Shown piece by piece: positions 53,257 to 62,900 of a stretch of 64,000 bases of DNA; the first letter of the stretch is position 1, and each line of letters starts with the position of its first letter. The notes beneath the pieces were generated by a model that was not told the origin of the DNA, did not search any database, and saw only the letters and a program-made list of their open reading frames with translations. This stretch comes from Chitinophaga costaii (GTDB lineage: Bacteria; Bacteroidota; Bacteroidia; Chitinophagales; Chitinophagaceae), in contig NZ_FMAR01000002.1 in NCBI RefSeq assembly GCF_900094705.1, positions 372,001 to 436,000 of the forward strand. The letters are read 5' to 3'. The translations under genes were made by a program, and so were the position numbers.

Positions 53257-54981
53257 ATGAATACAATCTCCGCACATATCCAAAAAGCACCTCGGCATTT
53301 TCTGCCGGAAAATTTTACCCTTACTACCTGGGAGGCCTTGGAACCTTATTTTCAGGACTTGCAAGACCGTCCCCTGAACACACCGGAGGCCCTGGAACAG
53401 TGGCTTCGCGACATCAGCGAACTGGAAGCGGTGGTAAGCGAAGACGCCTGCTGGCGCCAGATTAAAATGACCTGCGATACCAACGATCCTGAACTGGAAG
53501 CTGCCTTTACCTATTTCTGCATGGAAATACAGCCGAAAATGCAGCCGATCGTAAACATTCTTAACCAGCGCCTGCTGGATAGCCCTTTCAGTACCCAGTT
53601 GCAAACACCAGGTTTCGACATTTACCTGCGCAATACCCGTAACCAGGTGTCGTTGTATAAGGCCGAGAACGTGCCGCTGTTCGCCGATCTGAGTGTAATG
53701 GCCCAACAGTATGGCGTGATCTCCGGTAAAATGACGGTCAATATAAAGGACAAAGAATATACTTTACAGCAGGCCGCCAAATTCCTGGAAAGTAGCGACC
53801 GTGGGCTTCGGGAAGAAGTATATCGCAAAACCATGGACCGGCGCTTGCAAGACCGCGCCGCCCTGGATATATTATATACCGATTTGGTACAAAAGCGCCA
53901 ACAGGTAGCCATTAATGCTGGTTTTGAGAATTACCGCGACTATAAATTTCGCGAACTGGGCCGCTTTGATTATACTAAAGAAGACTGCTATCAGTTTCAC
54001 GCTGCCGTGCGCGAGCATATTGTACCACTGGTAAAAACCAGCTTGCAAAGACAAAAAACCAAATTAGGTCTTGACCTACTACGGCCCTGGGATACGGAAG
54101 CCGAACCGGCTGGCACTAAGCCGCTGGAACCTTTCCATACCGGCGAAGAACTGGTAAACAAAGCCATTACCACCTTCGACGCGCTGGACCCTTTCTTTGG
54201 CGAATGCCTGCGCGTGATGAAAAGCATGGGACGCCTGGACTTGGAAAGCCGTATTGGCAAAGCGCCCGGAGGATATAACTGTCCCTTGGCGGAAACCGGT
54301 GTACCTTTTATATTTATGAACGCCGCCGGCCAGATGAAAGACCTCACTACCATGGTACACGAAGGTGGCCACGCAGTGCATTCTTTCCTGAGTCATCCCC
54401 TCGCATTAAGTGCATTTAAGGAATATCCGATGGAAATAGCCGAAGTAGCTAGCATGAGCATGGAGCTGTTCACCATGGACCATTGGGATATTTTCTTTAG
54501 CGATAAAGCGGAGCTGCAACGTGCCAAGCTTCAGCAACTAGAGCGCTCTATCACCATCTTCCCCTGGATAGCCACCATTGATAAGTTTCAACACTGGGTA
54601 TACGAGCACCCCCAGCATACTGAAACGGAGCGTACTGCCGCCTGGCTCCGGATACTGGAAGAATTTTCGCCACACGAAGTAGACTTCAGCGGCCTGGAAG
54701 AAGCTCGTGCTGCCAGTTGGCAACGTCAGTTGCATTTGTTTGAAGTACCATTTTACTACATCGAGTATGGCATTGCCCAATTAGGTGCTATTGCCATGTG
54801 GAAGCAGTACCGCGAAAACAAGGCGCAAGCGTTAGAAAATTACCAGCGTGCGCTAAGCCTCGGCAATACGAGGTCTTTGCCAGAATTATATAAAGCGGCC
54901 GGCATCCGCTTCGATTTCTCCCCAGCTTATGTCAAAGAGTTGGCAGATTTCGTACAGGCCGAGATCGATAAGATTGTATAA
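53257..54981 (+). CDS. M3-family oligoendopeptidase
   Basis: Cytoplasmic zinc metallopeptidase of 574 residues that degrades oligopeptides (PepF/thimet-like). Zinc motif HEGGH at 368-372 (MVHEGGHAVHSF) with the third ligand Glu396 in MEIAEVASM. Further family blocks are GGYNCPLAETGVPFIFMN and YIEYGIAQLGAIAMW near the C-terminus. The length fits bacterial M3 peptidases. Single gene ending in a strong terminator. Confidence 0.95.
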   Translation: MNTISAHIQKAPRHFLPENFTLTTWEALEPYFQDLQDRPLNTPEALEQWLRDISELEAVVSEDACWRQIKMTCDTNDPELEAAFTYFCMEIQPKMQPIVNILNQRLLDSPFSTQLQTPGFDIYLRNTRNQVSLYKAENVPLFADLSVMAQQYGVISGKMTVNIKDKEYTLQQAAKFLESSDRGLREEVYRKTMDRRLQDRAALDILYTDLVQKRQQVAINAGFENYRDYKFRELGRFDYTKEDCYQFHAAVREHIVPLVKTSLQRQKTKLGLDLLRPWDTEAEPAGTKPLEPFHTGEELVNKAITTFDALDPFFGECLRVMKSMGRLDLESRIGKAPGGYNCPLAETGVPFIFMNAAGQMKDLTTMVHEGGHAVHSFLSHPLALSAFKEYPMEIAEVASMSMELFTMDHWDIFFSDKAELQRAKLQQLERSITIFPWIATIDKFQHWVYEHPQHTETERTAAWLRILEEFSPHEVDFSGLEEARAASWQRQLHLFEVPFYYIEYGIAQLGAIAMWKQYRENKAQALENYQRALSLGNTRSLPELYKAAGIRFDFSPAYVKELADFVQAEIDKIV

Positions 54982-54996
54982 TAGTGACTTGCCTTT

Positions 54997-55039
54997 AAAA
55001 AAACAAGGCCTGGATCATGTATCCTGGCCTTGTTTTTTT
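54997..55039. terminator. strong bidirectional terminator
   Basis: A7-CAAGGCC...GGCCTTG-T7 with one inner mismatch, between the M3 peptidase gene and the convergent fur-like gene. Confidence 0.9.
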
Positions 55040-55057
55040 CTCCTGACGGGTCTGTAA

Positions 55058-55483
55058 TTATTTACAATTTGGACATAGCCCGCTTACGATTACTTCAACA
55101 TTGTCAGCAGTATATCCCTGTGGAAGTTGTATAGCCGGGATGGCAATGCCTTCCAGGCAAAGAGTATTGTCGCAGTGCTGGCATTTAAAATGAATGTGGT
55201 GGTCGTCGTGGTGGTCCTCCGAGCAATCTTTACACAAGGCATAATGAATGCTGGTATCGGTGCTAGGTATTTTATGGATAATGCCTTTGTCGAGAAAAGT
55301 TTGCAGCGTGCGGTACACTGTCACGCGGTCGAAGGTGGCACCGTCCAATTTTTCAAAATTGTGATGCTCCAGGGCCCCCTTGGTTTTGAAAAACAACTCT
55401 AATATTTTGGTGCGCGTATCGGTAACACTCAGTTTGCTCTCGCGCAGCAATTCCTTTATTTTCTCACTGTACCGGATATTCAT
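55058..55483 (-). CDS. Fur-family metal-dependent transcriptional regulator
   Basis: Regulator of 141 residues with a winged helix (about 10-75: SVTDTRTKILELFF, FDRVTVYRTLQTFLDKG) and a metal-binding dimerisation domain with the histidine cluster HHDDHHIHFKC (91-101). The structural zinc cysteines are C101/C104 (CQHC) and C137/C140 (CPNC). By eye it cannot be assigned to Fur, Zur or PerR. It is the last gene of an operon with a SCO protein and a membrane protein; its start overlaps the stop of the membrane protein gene by 4 bases (ATGA), indicating translational coupling. Confidence 0.93.
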   Translation of the reverse strand: MNIRYSEKIKELLRESKLSVTDTRTKILELFFKTKGALEHHNFEKLDGATFDRVTVYRTLQTFLDKGIIHKIPSTDTSIHYALCKDCSEDHHDDHHIHFKCQHCDNTLCLEGIAIPAIQLPQGYTADNVEVIVSGLCPNCK

Positions 55484-55884
55484 GGTCTGAATTTACGTAA
55501 AACAAATGGGCTTATAAAAGTGGCTATCGTCATATATATGGCAAACGTTTTAAACCACAGCACCATCGTAGCAGGTGCCAGCAGCCAGCAAAGGGCGGCC
55601 AATATAACATACACGCCGCAATTGATCATGGCCACTGGCCAGCGCCGGTCATTCCCTATCCTCGGCAACAAAAAATACAGGGTGCCAAAGGTGAACAGGT
55701 AATATCCCAGGAAGCGCACCAGGTTCATTTCCAGAGCATCGCGCAGCGCCTGTCGATATCCCCAGTCGTAATGCCCCTGCAAGGCCTTCACATAATATTC
55801 CGTTTCAAGGAAAACCGTACAGATCAGCGTTTCTACGCAATACAGGGCTAATACATAGAAAAGAAGGCGCAGCGTATTTTTCAT
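55480..55884 (-). CDS. small polytopic membrane protein, function unknown
   Basis: Protein of 134 residues with four hydrophobic segments (about 5-23, 56-73, 84-103, 107-126). No family recognised. It lies 3 bases after the SCO gene and overlaps the fur-like gene by 4 bases, so the three are one operon. Its place suggests a role linked to copper delivery, respiration or metal homeostasis, by context only. Confidence 0.7.
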   Translation of the reverse strand: MKNTLRLLFYVLALYCVETLICTVFLETEYYVKALQGHYDWGYRQALRDALEMNLVRFLGYYLFTFGTLYFLLPRIGNDRRWPVAMINCGVYVILAALCWLLAPATMVLWFKTFAIYMTIATFISPFVLRKFRP

Positions 55885-55887
55885 TGG

Positions 55888-56520
55888 CTATTTTTCTGCC
55901 ATTAAGAGACCAATGTCAGTATTCAGTTTGTCGATGTCGCTCATTTTTGTGCCTTCGTACAGTCCGCGAATGCGGGCTTCCTTATCAACCAGGGCAAACC
56001 ATTGCGTGTGTACAAAGTCGTCTGGACCGGTGTCGGTGCCGTCATCTACCAGGTAACTTTCTCGGGCTAGTTTATATAATTGTCTTTTATTGCCGGTCAG
56101 AAACCACCAATTTTTACTGTCGGCCCCATGCTTAAGGGCATAGGCCTTGAGTACGGGTACACTATCAGTCTCGGGATCTACCGTGTGGGATAGGATGAGA
56201 AAGTTCGGTGTATTCCGGTAACGGGCGTACACCTTTTCCAAATTTGCATTCATTTTTGGGCAAATGCCTTTACAGGTGGTAAAGAAGTATTCCGCTACAT
56301 AGGTTTTACCTTTCACATCATTATTTGTGATGGTACGGCCTTCCTGGTTTACGAAAGAAAAGCCCTGTACGGTATGGCCGGGACCCAAAATGGGTAAGTG
56401 CTCTACGTGCTTAATGGTGCCATTGGCCTGGTAAATCGCGTAACCTGCATAGGTTAGGAATGCGATAGACAAAAGCGCAAAGAAAGCAATATAAAAGATG
56501 GCTTTTTTGGAAACGCGCAT
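55888..56520 (-). CDS. SCO1/SenC-family copper chaperone
   Basis: Membrane-anchored thioredoxin-fold protein of 210 residues, which in this family delivers copper to the CuA site of cytochrome c oxidase. N-terminal anchor at about 8-30. The copper ligands are present: Cys83 and Cys87 (FTTCKGICPKM) and His171 (DFVHTQW). First gene of the operon sco-membrane protein-fur-like. The Alternative Complex III operon starts 2 kb further on, which fits a respiratory role, though a cytochrome oxidase is not in view. Confidence 0.93.
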   Translation of the reverse strand: MRVSKKAIFYIAFFALLSIAFLTYAGYAIYQANGTIKHVEHLPILGPGHTVQGFSFVNQEGRTITNNDVKGKTYVAEYFFTTCKGICPKMNANLEKVYARYRNTPNFLILSHTVDPETDSVPVLKAYALKHGADSKNWWFLTGNKRQLYKLARESYLVDDGTDTGPDDFVHTQWFALVDKEARIRGLYEGTKMSDIDKLNTDIGLLMAEK

Positions 56521-56537
56521 GATAACAGTTTAGGCTA

Positions 56538-56568
56538 CAAAGTTCCTGTCTGCGGGGCAATTTCCAAA
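56538..56568 (-). promoter_or_regulatory. promoter of the sco operon
   Basis: On the minus strand TTTG (56565-56568), 19 bases, GAACTTTG (56538-56545), one mismatch in the -7 element. The leader to the start codon at 56520 would be about 12 bases. Confidence 0.45.
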
Positions 56569-56598
56569 GAACAATTTGCCGGGCGGCAATTTTATAAC

Positions 56599-56625
56599 AA
56601 TTTTCCAACCAGCTATTGGAAAATT
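56599..56625. promoter_or_regulatory. perfect inverted repeat upstream of the sco operon
   Basis: AATTTTCCAA and TTGGAAAATT are perfect 10-base arms separated by 7 bases. The site lies 30 bases upstream of the -33 element of the sco operon and 30 bases downstream of the outer-membrane protein gene. It may be an operator of the sco operon or the terminator of the gene before it; the T-run expected of a terminator is poor. Confidence 0.45.
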
Positions 56626-56655
56626 AACAGGAACCTGCCGGTAGCAATAGCAAGT

Positions 56656-57327
56656 TTATAGTTTAAGGCCCAGCTTTATCCCAAATTGTATGCTGGGCAA
56701 TATACTTACTAGTCGACCATGATCCAGGTCGGGAGCGCCGTTATTATCGTGATAGGTATTATAATGATATATTTTGGTGCGGATGCCCAGGCCAATGTAA
56801 GGGTCTACCACAAATCGGTTGTGGGTTACCTGGCGGCCTATCAGCAGTTGCAGACCGTATACGTCCTTGTCGCCAGCGTTTTTGTAATCAATGTTGTTAA
56901 TGCGGGTATTTTCATTGGGATAAAAAATGCGTTTGTAAAACAGCATCGGTTCAAAATAGGTGCCGCCGGCGGAGGGCAGTACGGAAGAGGTATTGTTTCG
57001 CGGAACAATATACCAGCGAATGCCAGCACGTACCCCCAGCCCCACGGCGTCTACATACTGGTGGGTACTGATATCGGGTTTATTCTGGCCAATGTCTATC
57101 CTATCCAAAAGTACATAATCAGGGTAGTCGGTGTATACGCCGATTATACCGGCTTCCAGGCTTACCTTTTTGGAGATGACCTGTTCAAAAGAAATATCTA
57201 ATTCATTAATAAGTGTGGTAGGATTTATTTTTATAAAAGTACTTTTTGGAATAGGAGGAATGGAATCCTGGGCGGTAACTTCCAAGACGAAAAGTAATAA
57301 GGAAATGGCGGCAAGTAAGCTTTTCAT
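56656..57327 (-). CDS. putative outer-membrane beta-barrel protein
   Basis: Exported protein of 223 residues with a signal peptide ending in VTA-QD. The rest shows alternating hydrophobic strands with aromatic ends (TLINELDISFEQVI, YFEPMLFYKRIFY, FVVDPYIGLGIRTKIY) and ends LPSIQFGIKLGLKL, as in small beta-barrels (DUF3575-like). Function unknown. It is 51 bases downstream of the purN stop, on the same strand. Confidence 0.7.
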   Translation of the reverse strand: MKSLLAAISLLLFVLEVTAQDSIPPIPKSTFIKINPTTLINELDISFEQVISKKVSLEAGIIGVYTDYPDYVLLDRIDIGQNKPDISTHQYVDAVGLGVRAGIRWYIVPRNNTSSVLPSAGGTYFEPMLFYKRIFYPNENTRINNIDYKNAGDKDVYGLQLLIGRQVTHNRFVVDPYIGLGIRTKIYHYNTYHDNNGAPDLDHGRLVSILPSIQFGIKLGLKL

Positions 57328-57378
57328 AAGTAAATACCGGCTTTAAAAAAGGAGCTATAGCGGCAATAAATGGGGCCG

Positions 57379-57954
57379 TCAGTACGCGGAATGTGACAAT
57401 AATCGTTCCACAATCGTAGGGTACCAGCGGTGTTCCAATGACTGTATTTTCCTGGCCAGGGACGCCGGCGTATCGGTGGGAGTGATGTTACAACGCTCTT
57501 GTAAGATGGGGGTACCTTCATCGTACCGTTCGTTCACAAAGTGGATGGTAATGCCGCTTTCTGTTTCCCCGGCGGCAATCACCGCTTCATGTACAAAATG
57601 CCCATACATGCCTTTGCCACCGTATTTGGGAAGCAATGCAGGGTGTATATTAACGATGCGTTGGGGAAAGGCTTGCACCAAATTGGGCGGCACCTTCCAT
57701 AAGAAGCCTGCCAGTACGATCAGATCTATATGGTGGTCCTGCAGCGCTTGCACATAAGTGTCGGTCTCGAAAAACGTTTGCCGGTTCAGCAACAGAGTGG
57801 GGATACCTTCACGGGCGGCAATGTCCAGCACACCCGCCCCAGGCTTATTGCATACGATGAGGCTTATAGTGGCAAGGGACGAACCCCGGAAATGGTCAAT
57901 TAACTGCTGGGCATTACTGCCGGCCCCTGATGCGAAAATGGCAATTTGTTTCAA
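57379..57954 (-). CDS. purN: phosphoribosylglycinamide formyltransferase
   Basis: Cytoplasmic enzyme of purine synthesis that transfers formyl from 10-formyl-THF to GAR. The conserved start xKQIAIFASGAGSN requires a TTG start at 57954, giving 191 residues. The frame extends 15 codons further to another TTG, and no ATG is available near the conserved N-terminus. Active-site blocks are intact: VLAGFLWKVP, IVNIHPALLPKYGGKGMYG (catalytic Asn and His) and DEGTPILQ (catalytic Asp). Length matches the family. Confidence 0.93.
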   Translation of the reverse strand: MKQIAIFASGAGSNAQQLIDHFRGSSLATISLIVCNKPGAGVLDIAAREGIPTLLLNRQTFFETDTYVQALQDHHIDLIVLAGFLWKVPPNLVQAFPQRIVNIHPALLPKYGGKGMYGHFVHEAVIAAGETESGITIHFVNERYDEGTPILQERCNITPTDTPASLARKIQSLEHRWYPTIVERLLSHSAY

Positions 57955-58549
57955 CGCGACAATTTTAAGAAGATGCAAAAATAAGCACGCTAAAGACAAA
58001 TTGGATGACGTATATTGTATAATCTGTAACTCCGGGTTATTTTTAATGCATATAATCGGATTTTATCGCATTTTTGCAGGCATACGGTGTCCAGAAGGAC
58101 TAAAAACCATCATTTAAAAATTTCCGCCGCAATTACGGATATAGATAGTAAGGTATTTTCAACTACAAAAAGAGTTTATCCATGAAAGCGGGAAAACCTG
58201 ACAAAAATCATATTTGCTGGCATACTGCTTGCCCAAACATTTTAGGTTGATCCGGGGTTATATGGTAAGATCCTAAACCACAGTACTTTTTAAGCGGTTA
58301 ACTTATCCACAAGGCTAAGGTAACATATAGAAAGAGTTTATATGGAATTTTCGCTAATAAGTAACGGAAGCTAGTAAGGTAAATAAGCTACAACCCTTTA
58401 CTGCGGTAACTTTCGGGGCATGTAGTGTAATAAAAGAATTGACTATTACAAGCAATTAATTTTTTTAATTCTTTGTGGATTGTCAACATTCTGTCTTATT
58501 TTTGTGGGCACTTTTAAGAAACTTAGGTCAAATCTAAATTATATAGGCT
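57955..58549. other. 595-base intergenic region between divergent genes
   Basis: Between purN (reverse) and the Alternative Complex III operon (forward). It contains the operon promoter (58472-58504), a perfect DnaA-box sequence (TTATCCACA, 58303-58311), and two short direct repeats: AAAGAGTTTAT at 58169-58179 and 58331-58341, and TAGTAAGGTA at 58146-58155 and 58372-58381. No gene is supported. Confidence 0.55.
58472..58504 (+). promoter_or_regulatory. promoter of the Alternative Complex III operon
   Basis: TTTG (58472-58475), 21 bases, TATTTTTG (58497-58504): both elements match the Bacteroidota consensus. The transcript would start near 58511, leaving a leader of about 40 bases. Confidence 0.7.
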
Positions 58550-59824
58550 GTGTATCGTCGTGTTTCCAATCATTTGCGCAAGCAATTTGTGAGTGTGCTT
58601 ATCCTATGCGCGGGTCTGCTGTTCTCGTTTTCCAATGTGAATGCCGCAGACGCTGGCAAGGGTAAGGCCATATTCCAAGCAAACTGTGCTACCTGTCACA
58701 ATGTTCACAAAAAAGTAACGGGCCCTGCGCTGGCCGGAGTAGAAGATCGCTGGACCAATAAGAAATTATTGCATCAGTGGGTTCATAATTCTGCTTCTGT
58801 ACTTGCCAGTGGCGATGCTTACGCCAACAATCTGTTCAAGGATTTTAATGGTCAGCAGATGCCTGCTTTTCCTTCGATCTCGGATGAGGATATCGACAAT
58901 ATCCTGGCCTATATCAAGGACGAACAAAGCAAACCTGTAGGTGGCGCTGCTGCTGCTACAGGCCAGCCAGCAACCGGTGGTGAAGAAGAAGGAAGTGGCA
59001 ACAGCCTGCTGTTCGGCATCATTACCCTGGTACTTGCGGTGGTAGCTCTTATCCTTCTCCAGATCAACTCTAACCTGAACAAACTGGCCGCCGACAAAGA
59101 AGGTGTAGCCGTTCCGGAACCTGTTCCTTTCTACAAAAACAAGGCTTACATCGCCATCGTTATCTTCCTGCTCTTTATCCTCGGTGGTTATTATACCATC
59201 AATGGTGCTATCGGCCTGGGCCGTCAGAAAGACTATCAGCCCGTTCAGCCAATCTTTTATTCGCATAAAGTGCATGCAGGCATTAACCAGATTAACTGTC
59301 TGTACTGCCACGCCGGTGCGGAAAAGAGTAAGCACGCTATGATTCCTTCCGAGAACATCTGTATGAACTGCCATAAAGCCATCAACGAATACCATGGCCC
59401 TGAGCTCACTACAGTAGAAGGCAAAAAGATCAACGGTACTGCCGAAATCCAGAAATTGTACGATCACGTAGGCTGGGATAAGGACAAAGGCAAATACACG
59501 AAACCAGGTACCCCAATCGAATGGGTACGCATCCACAAATTGCCTGACCATGTTTACTTTAACCACTCCCAGCACGTAGTAGCCGGCAAGCAACAATGCC
59601 AGACCTGCCACGGCAACATTCAGGAAATGGACGAAGTAAAACAGTTCGCAGAACTGTCCATGGGCTGGTGCATTAACTGTCACCGTACTACCAAAGTGCA
59701 GTTCACCGAAAACAAATACTACTCCATCTTTACCAAATTACATGACGACGTGAAGAATGGTAAGATAGACAGTGTAACGGTTGAACAAGTAGGTGGTACC
59801 GAGTGCCAGAAATGCCATTACTAA
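58550..59824 (+). CDS. Alternative Complex III cytochrome c subunit: monohaem domain joined to pentahaem ActA-like domain
   Basis: Exported haem protein of 424 residues; part of the quinol:electron-acceptor oxidoreductase ACIII. GTG start at 58550, signal peptide ending NAA near residue 33. Six CxxCH haem sites: CATCH (46-50) in a monohaem cytochrome c domain, then two membrane segments (about 150-172 and 195-218), then CLYCH (250-254), CMNCH, CQTCH, CINCH and CQKCH. The second part corresponds to pentahaem ActA. The first part is like the monohaem ActE subunit, so this appears to be an ActE-ActA fusion. Followed 82 bases later by actB. Confidence 0.88.
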   Translation: MYRRVSNHLRKQFVSVLILCAGLLFSFSNVNAADAGKGKAIFQANCATCHNVHKKVTGPALAGVEDRWTNKKLLHQWVHNSASVLASGDAYANNLFKDFNGQQMPAFPSISDEDIDNILAYIKDEQSKPVGGAAAATGQPATGGEEEGSGNSLLFGIITLVLAVVALILLQINSNLNKLAADKEGVAVPEPVPFYKNKAYIAIVIFLLFILGGYYTINGAIGLGRQKDYQPVQPIFYSHKVHAGINQINCLYCHAGAEKSKHAMIPSENICMNCHKAINEYHGPELTTVEGKKINGTAEIQKLYDHVGWDKDKGKYTKPGTPIEWVRIHKLPDHVYFNHSQHVVAGKQQCQTCHGNIQEMDEVKQFAELSMGWCINCHRTTKVQFTENKYYSIFTKLHDDVKNGKIDSVTVEQVGGTECQKCHY

Positions 59825-59845
59825 TCGCATCATTCTGATAAGGAA

Positions 59846-59863
59846 GGGGCGCTTCGGCGCCTC
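59846..59863 (+). other. UUCG-loop hairpin between the cytochrome gene and actB
   Basis: GGGGCGC-TTCG-GCGCCTC, a short GC stem with a stable tetraloop, without an adjacent strong T-run. It probably protects or processes the mRNA, or partly terminates it, between two genes of the same complex. Confidence 0.5.
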
Positions 59864-59906
59864 GTTATAGAAACGATTTTTATATAACGTAACTCGTAAT
59901 AAAACC

Positions 59907-62900
59907 ATGGAGCAAAAAAAGTATTGGAAAGGCTTGGAAGAGTTGCACAATACCAATTCGCATAAAGCTGCAGTTGAGAACGAATTTTCCGGCGACCTGC
60001 CTTTTGAAGAGAGTGAGGGCCTATTGAGTGCAATGACTCCCCGGCGTGATTTTTTGAAATACCTCGGTTTCACTACTGCGGCTGCTACCATTGCGGCCAG
60101 CTGTGAAATCCCCGTAAATAAAGCGATCCCTTACGTAAACAAACCGGAAGAGATTACCCCGGGCGTACCCAACTACTACGCTTCTACTTTTGCCATTGAC
60201 GGAGAATATGTGCCAATTGTAGTGAAAACGCGTGAAGGTCGTCCTATTAAGATCGAAGGCAACACACTTTCCAAGATCACCGAAGGCGCTACCACTGCAC
60301 GTGTGCAGGGTGCTGTGCTGGGCCTCTACGATGTAGCCCGCCTGCGTTTTCCGACCATTGGCGGTGTGGAAGCCAGTTGGACAGATCTGGACAAACAAGT
60401 AGGCGCTGCCCTGGCAGGCGGTCCGGTGGTACTGCTGAGCAATACCATCTCCAGCCCCACCACTAAAAAACTGATCGGCGAATTCCTGGCTAAATATCCA
60501 GGATCTCGTCACGTGAGCTATGACGCCGTTTCATATTCCGGCCTGCTGGATGCCAGCCTGGTCGCTTATGGTAAACGTGTTATTCCTTCTTACCACTTTG
60601 AAAATGCCAAAGTGATCGTAAGCTTGGGGGCCGACTTTATCGGTACCTGGCTAAACCCGGCCGAATATGGCCGTCAATATGCCAAGACCCGCAAGATCAA
60701 TCCGGAAAGACCGGAAATGAGCAAACACTATCAGTTCGAAAGCATGATGAGCCTCACCGGTGCAAATGCCGATGAGCGATTTACGCATAAACCTTCTGAA
60801 ACCAATGCCGTGGTGCTGGCTTTGTATAGCGCAGTAGGCGGTTCGGTAAGCGCTCCAGCCATTACCGATACCCGCCTGGCAAATGGTATAAAAGAAGCGG
60901 CGAAAGCCCTCTTGGCTGCCGGTGGTAAAGCCCTGGTAGTAAGCGGTAGCAACGACGTAAATGTGCAAACCATTGTAGCCGCTATCAATGATAAGATTGG
61001 AGCCAATGGCAGTACAATAGATTGGAACATTACCAGCAACTACCGCGAAGGCAACGATGCAGAAATGGCTGCGCTGGTAAGCGATATGGCTGCCGGTAAT
61101 GTGGGTACCCTGTTGGTGTACAACGCTAACCCCGCCTATGACTATTACAACGCCGCTGCCTTTACAGACGCGCTGAAAAAAGTAAAAACCACCGTTTCCT
61201 TCAACGATCGTAGAGACGAAACTACTATCCTCTGCAAATATGCTGCTCCCGACCATCATTTCCTGGAAAGTTGGAGCGATACAGAAGGTAAGACGGGTCA
61301 TTACAGTTTCACACAACCTACTATTTCCCCGCTGTTCAAAACCCGCGCTTTCCAGGACGCATTGCTTACCTGGAGCGGTAGCACTACTATCTGGTCCGAC
61401 TATCTGAAGCAAGAATGGCTGACCCGCCTGGGTGGCCAGGAAGCATGGGATAAGACCTTACAGGATGGTATTATTGAACCCGCAGCCACTCCCTTGGGAG
61501 GCGCTACCTTTGCCGGTAACGTAGCCGATGCAGCTGGTAAACTGACCGCTGCTAAAAAAGGTGGCCAGTATGAATTGGTGCTGTATGAAAAAGTAGCCAT
61601 CGGTAACGGTCGCTTTGCCAATAACCCCTGGTTGCAGGAAATGCCCGACCCCATTACCCGCGCCACTTGGGACAACTACGCCTGCGTATCCAATACCCTG
61701 GCCAAGAAATTCTCTACTGAACTGGGTGACGACTACGAAGTACATTCCGAGAAAAAAGTATTAAAAATAACTGCCAATGGTAAATCTGTAGAACTTCCGT
61801 TGGTGATTGTGCCAGGTATCCACCCCGATGTGATCGCAATTGCAGTGGGTTATGGTCGAGGCAAACAAGAAGACGTAGGAAAGGCAGCCGGCGAACGCGG
61901 TGCAAACGCTTATCCTTTCGTAACTTTTAACGGTAAGAGTTTCGATTACTTCGCTACCGAAGCTACTGTTGAAAACACCGGCAGAGAATTTCCGATCGGT
62001 ATGACCCAGACGCACAATAGCTACGAAGGTCGTCCTATCATCAAGGAAACTACCCTGGAAGAGTTCATCAAGAATCCGAAAGAGGTGAATGAAGATCGTG
62101 AAGAATTTGCCCATTACGGTGCAAGCTTCCGCGATGATGCTACCATTTATCCTAAGGGTGAATTTACCTATCCGGGTATCAAATGGGGCATGTCCATTGA
62201 CCTGAATACCTGTTTCGGTTGTGGTGCCTGCACCATCGCCTGCCAGTCTGAAAATAACGTATCTGTAGTTGGTAAAGACCAGGTAGTACTGGGTCACGAA
62301 ATGCACTGGATCCGCATTGACCGCTACTTCAGCGGTGATGAGAACAATCCGGAAGTAGTGTTCCAACCAATGCTTTGCCAGCACTGCGATAACGCTCCTT
62401 GCGAAAACGTTTGTCCGGTGGCCGCAACAAACCATAGTTCAGAAGGTATTAACCAGATGGCATACAACCGTTGCATCGGTACCCGTTATTGCGCTAATAA
62501 CTGCCCTTATAAAGTTCGTCGCTTTAACTGGCGCGACTGGAATGGTGCAGATAGCTTTGCAGACAACCTTTACGACGTGGCAGACATGAACGATAATATT
62601 ACCCGTATGGTGCTGAACCCTGATGTGGTAATGCGTAGCCATGGTGTAATGGAAAAATGCTCTTTCTGCGTACAGCGCCTGCAAGACGCTAAACTTTCCG
62701 CCAAGAAAGCCGGTCGCCCGCTGCTGGATGGTGAAGCTAAAACCGCTTGCCAAACTGCCTGTTCTTCAGATGCGATTGTATTCGGTAATGTGAATGATCA
62801 GCAAAGCGAAATATTTAAACTACGCAATGTAGAGCAGAAAGAACGCCTCTACTACGTGTTGGAAGAAGTACATACCCTGCCTTCCATCAACTACCTGGCG

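Noticed and set aside
58303..58311. Perfect DnaA box as sign of a replication origin
   Set aside because: Only one good box is present, with two weak ones nearby; there is no cluster, and no dnaA, dnaN or gidA gene in the window.
11562..58549. tRNA or other stable RNA genes in the larger intergenic gaps
   Set aside because: Reading the gaps at 11562, 22316, 40797, 42856, 46516 and 57955, I saw no cloverleaf-like arms, TPsiC loop sequence or rRNA segments.
58766..59683. Open frame of 305 codons on the minus strand
   Set aside because: It is antisense to the multi-haem cytochrome gene, which has clear CxxCH motifs and a promoter; the antisense product shows no family features.
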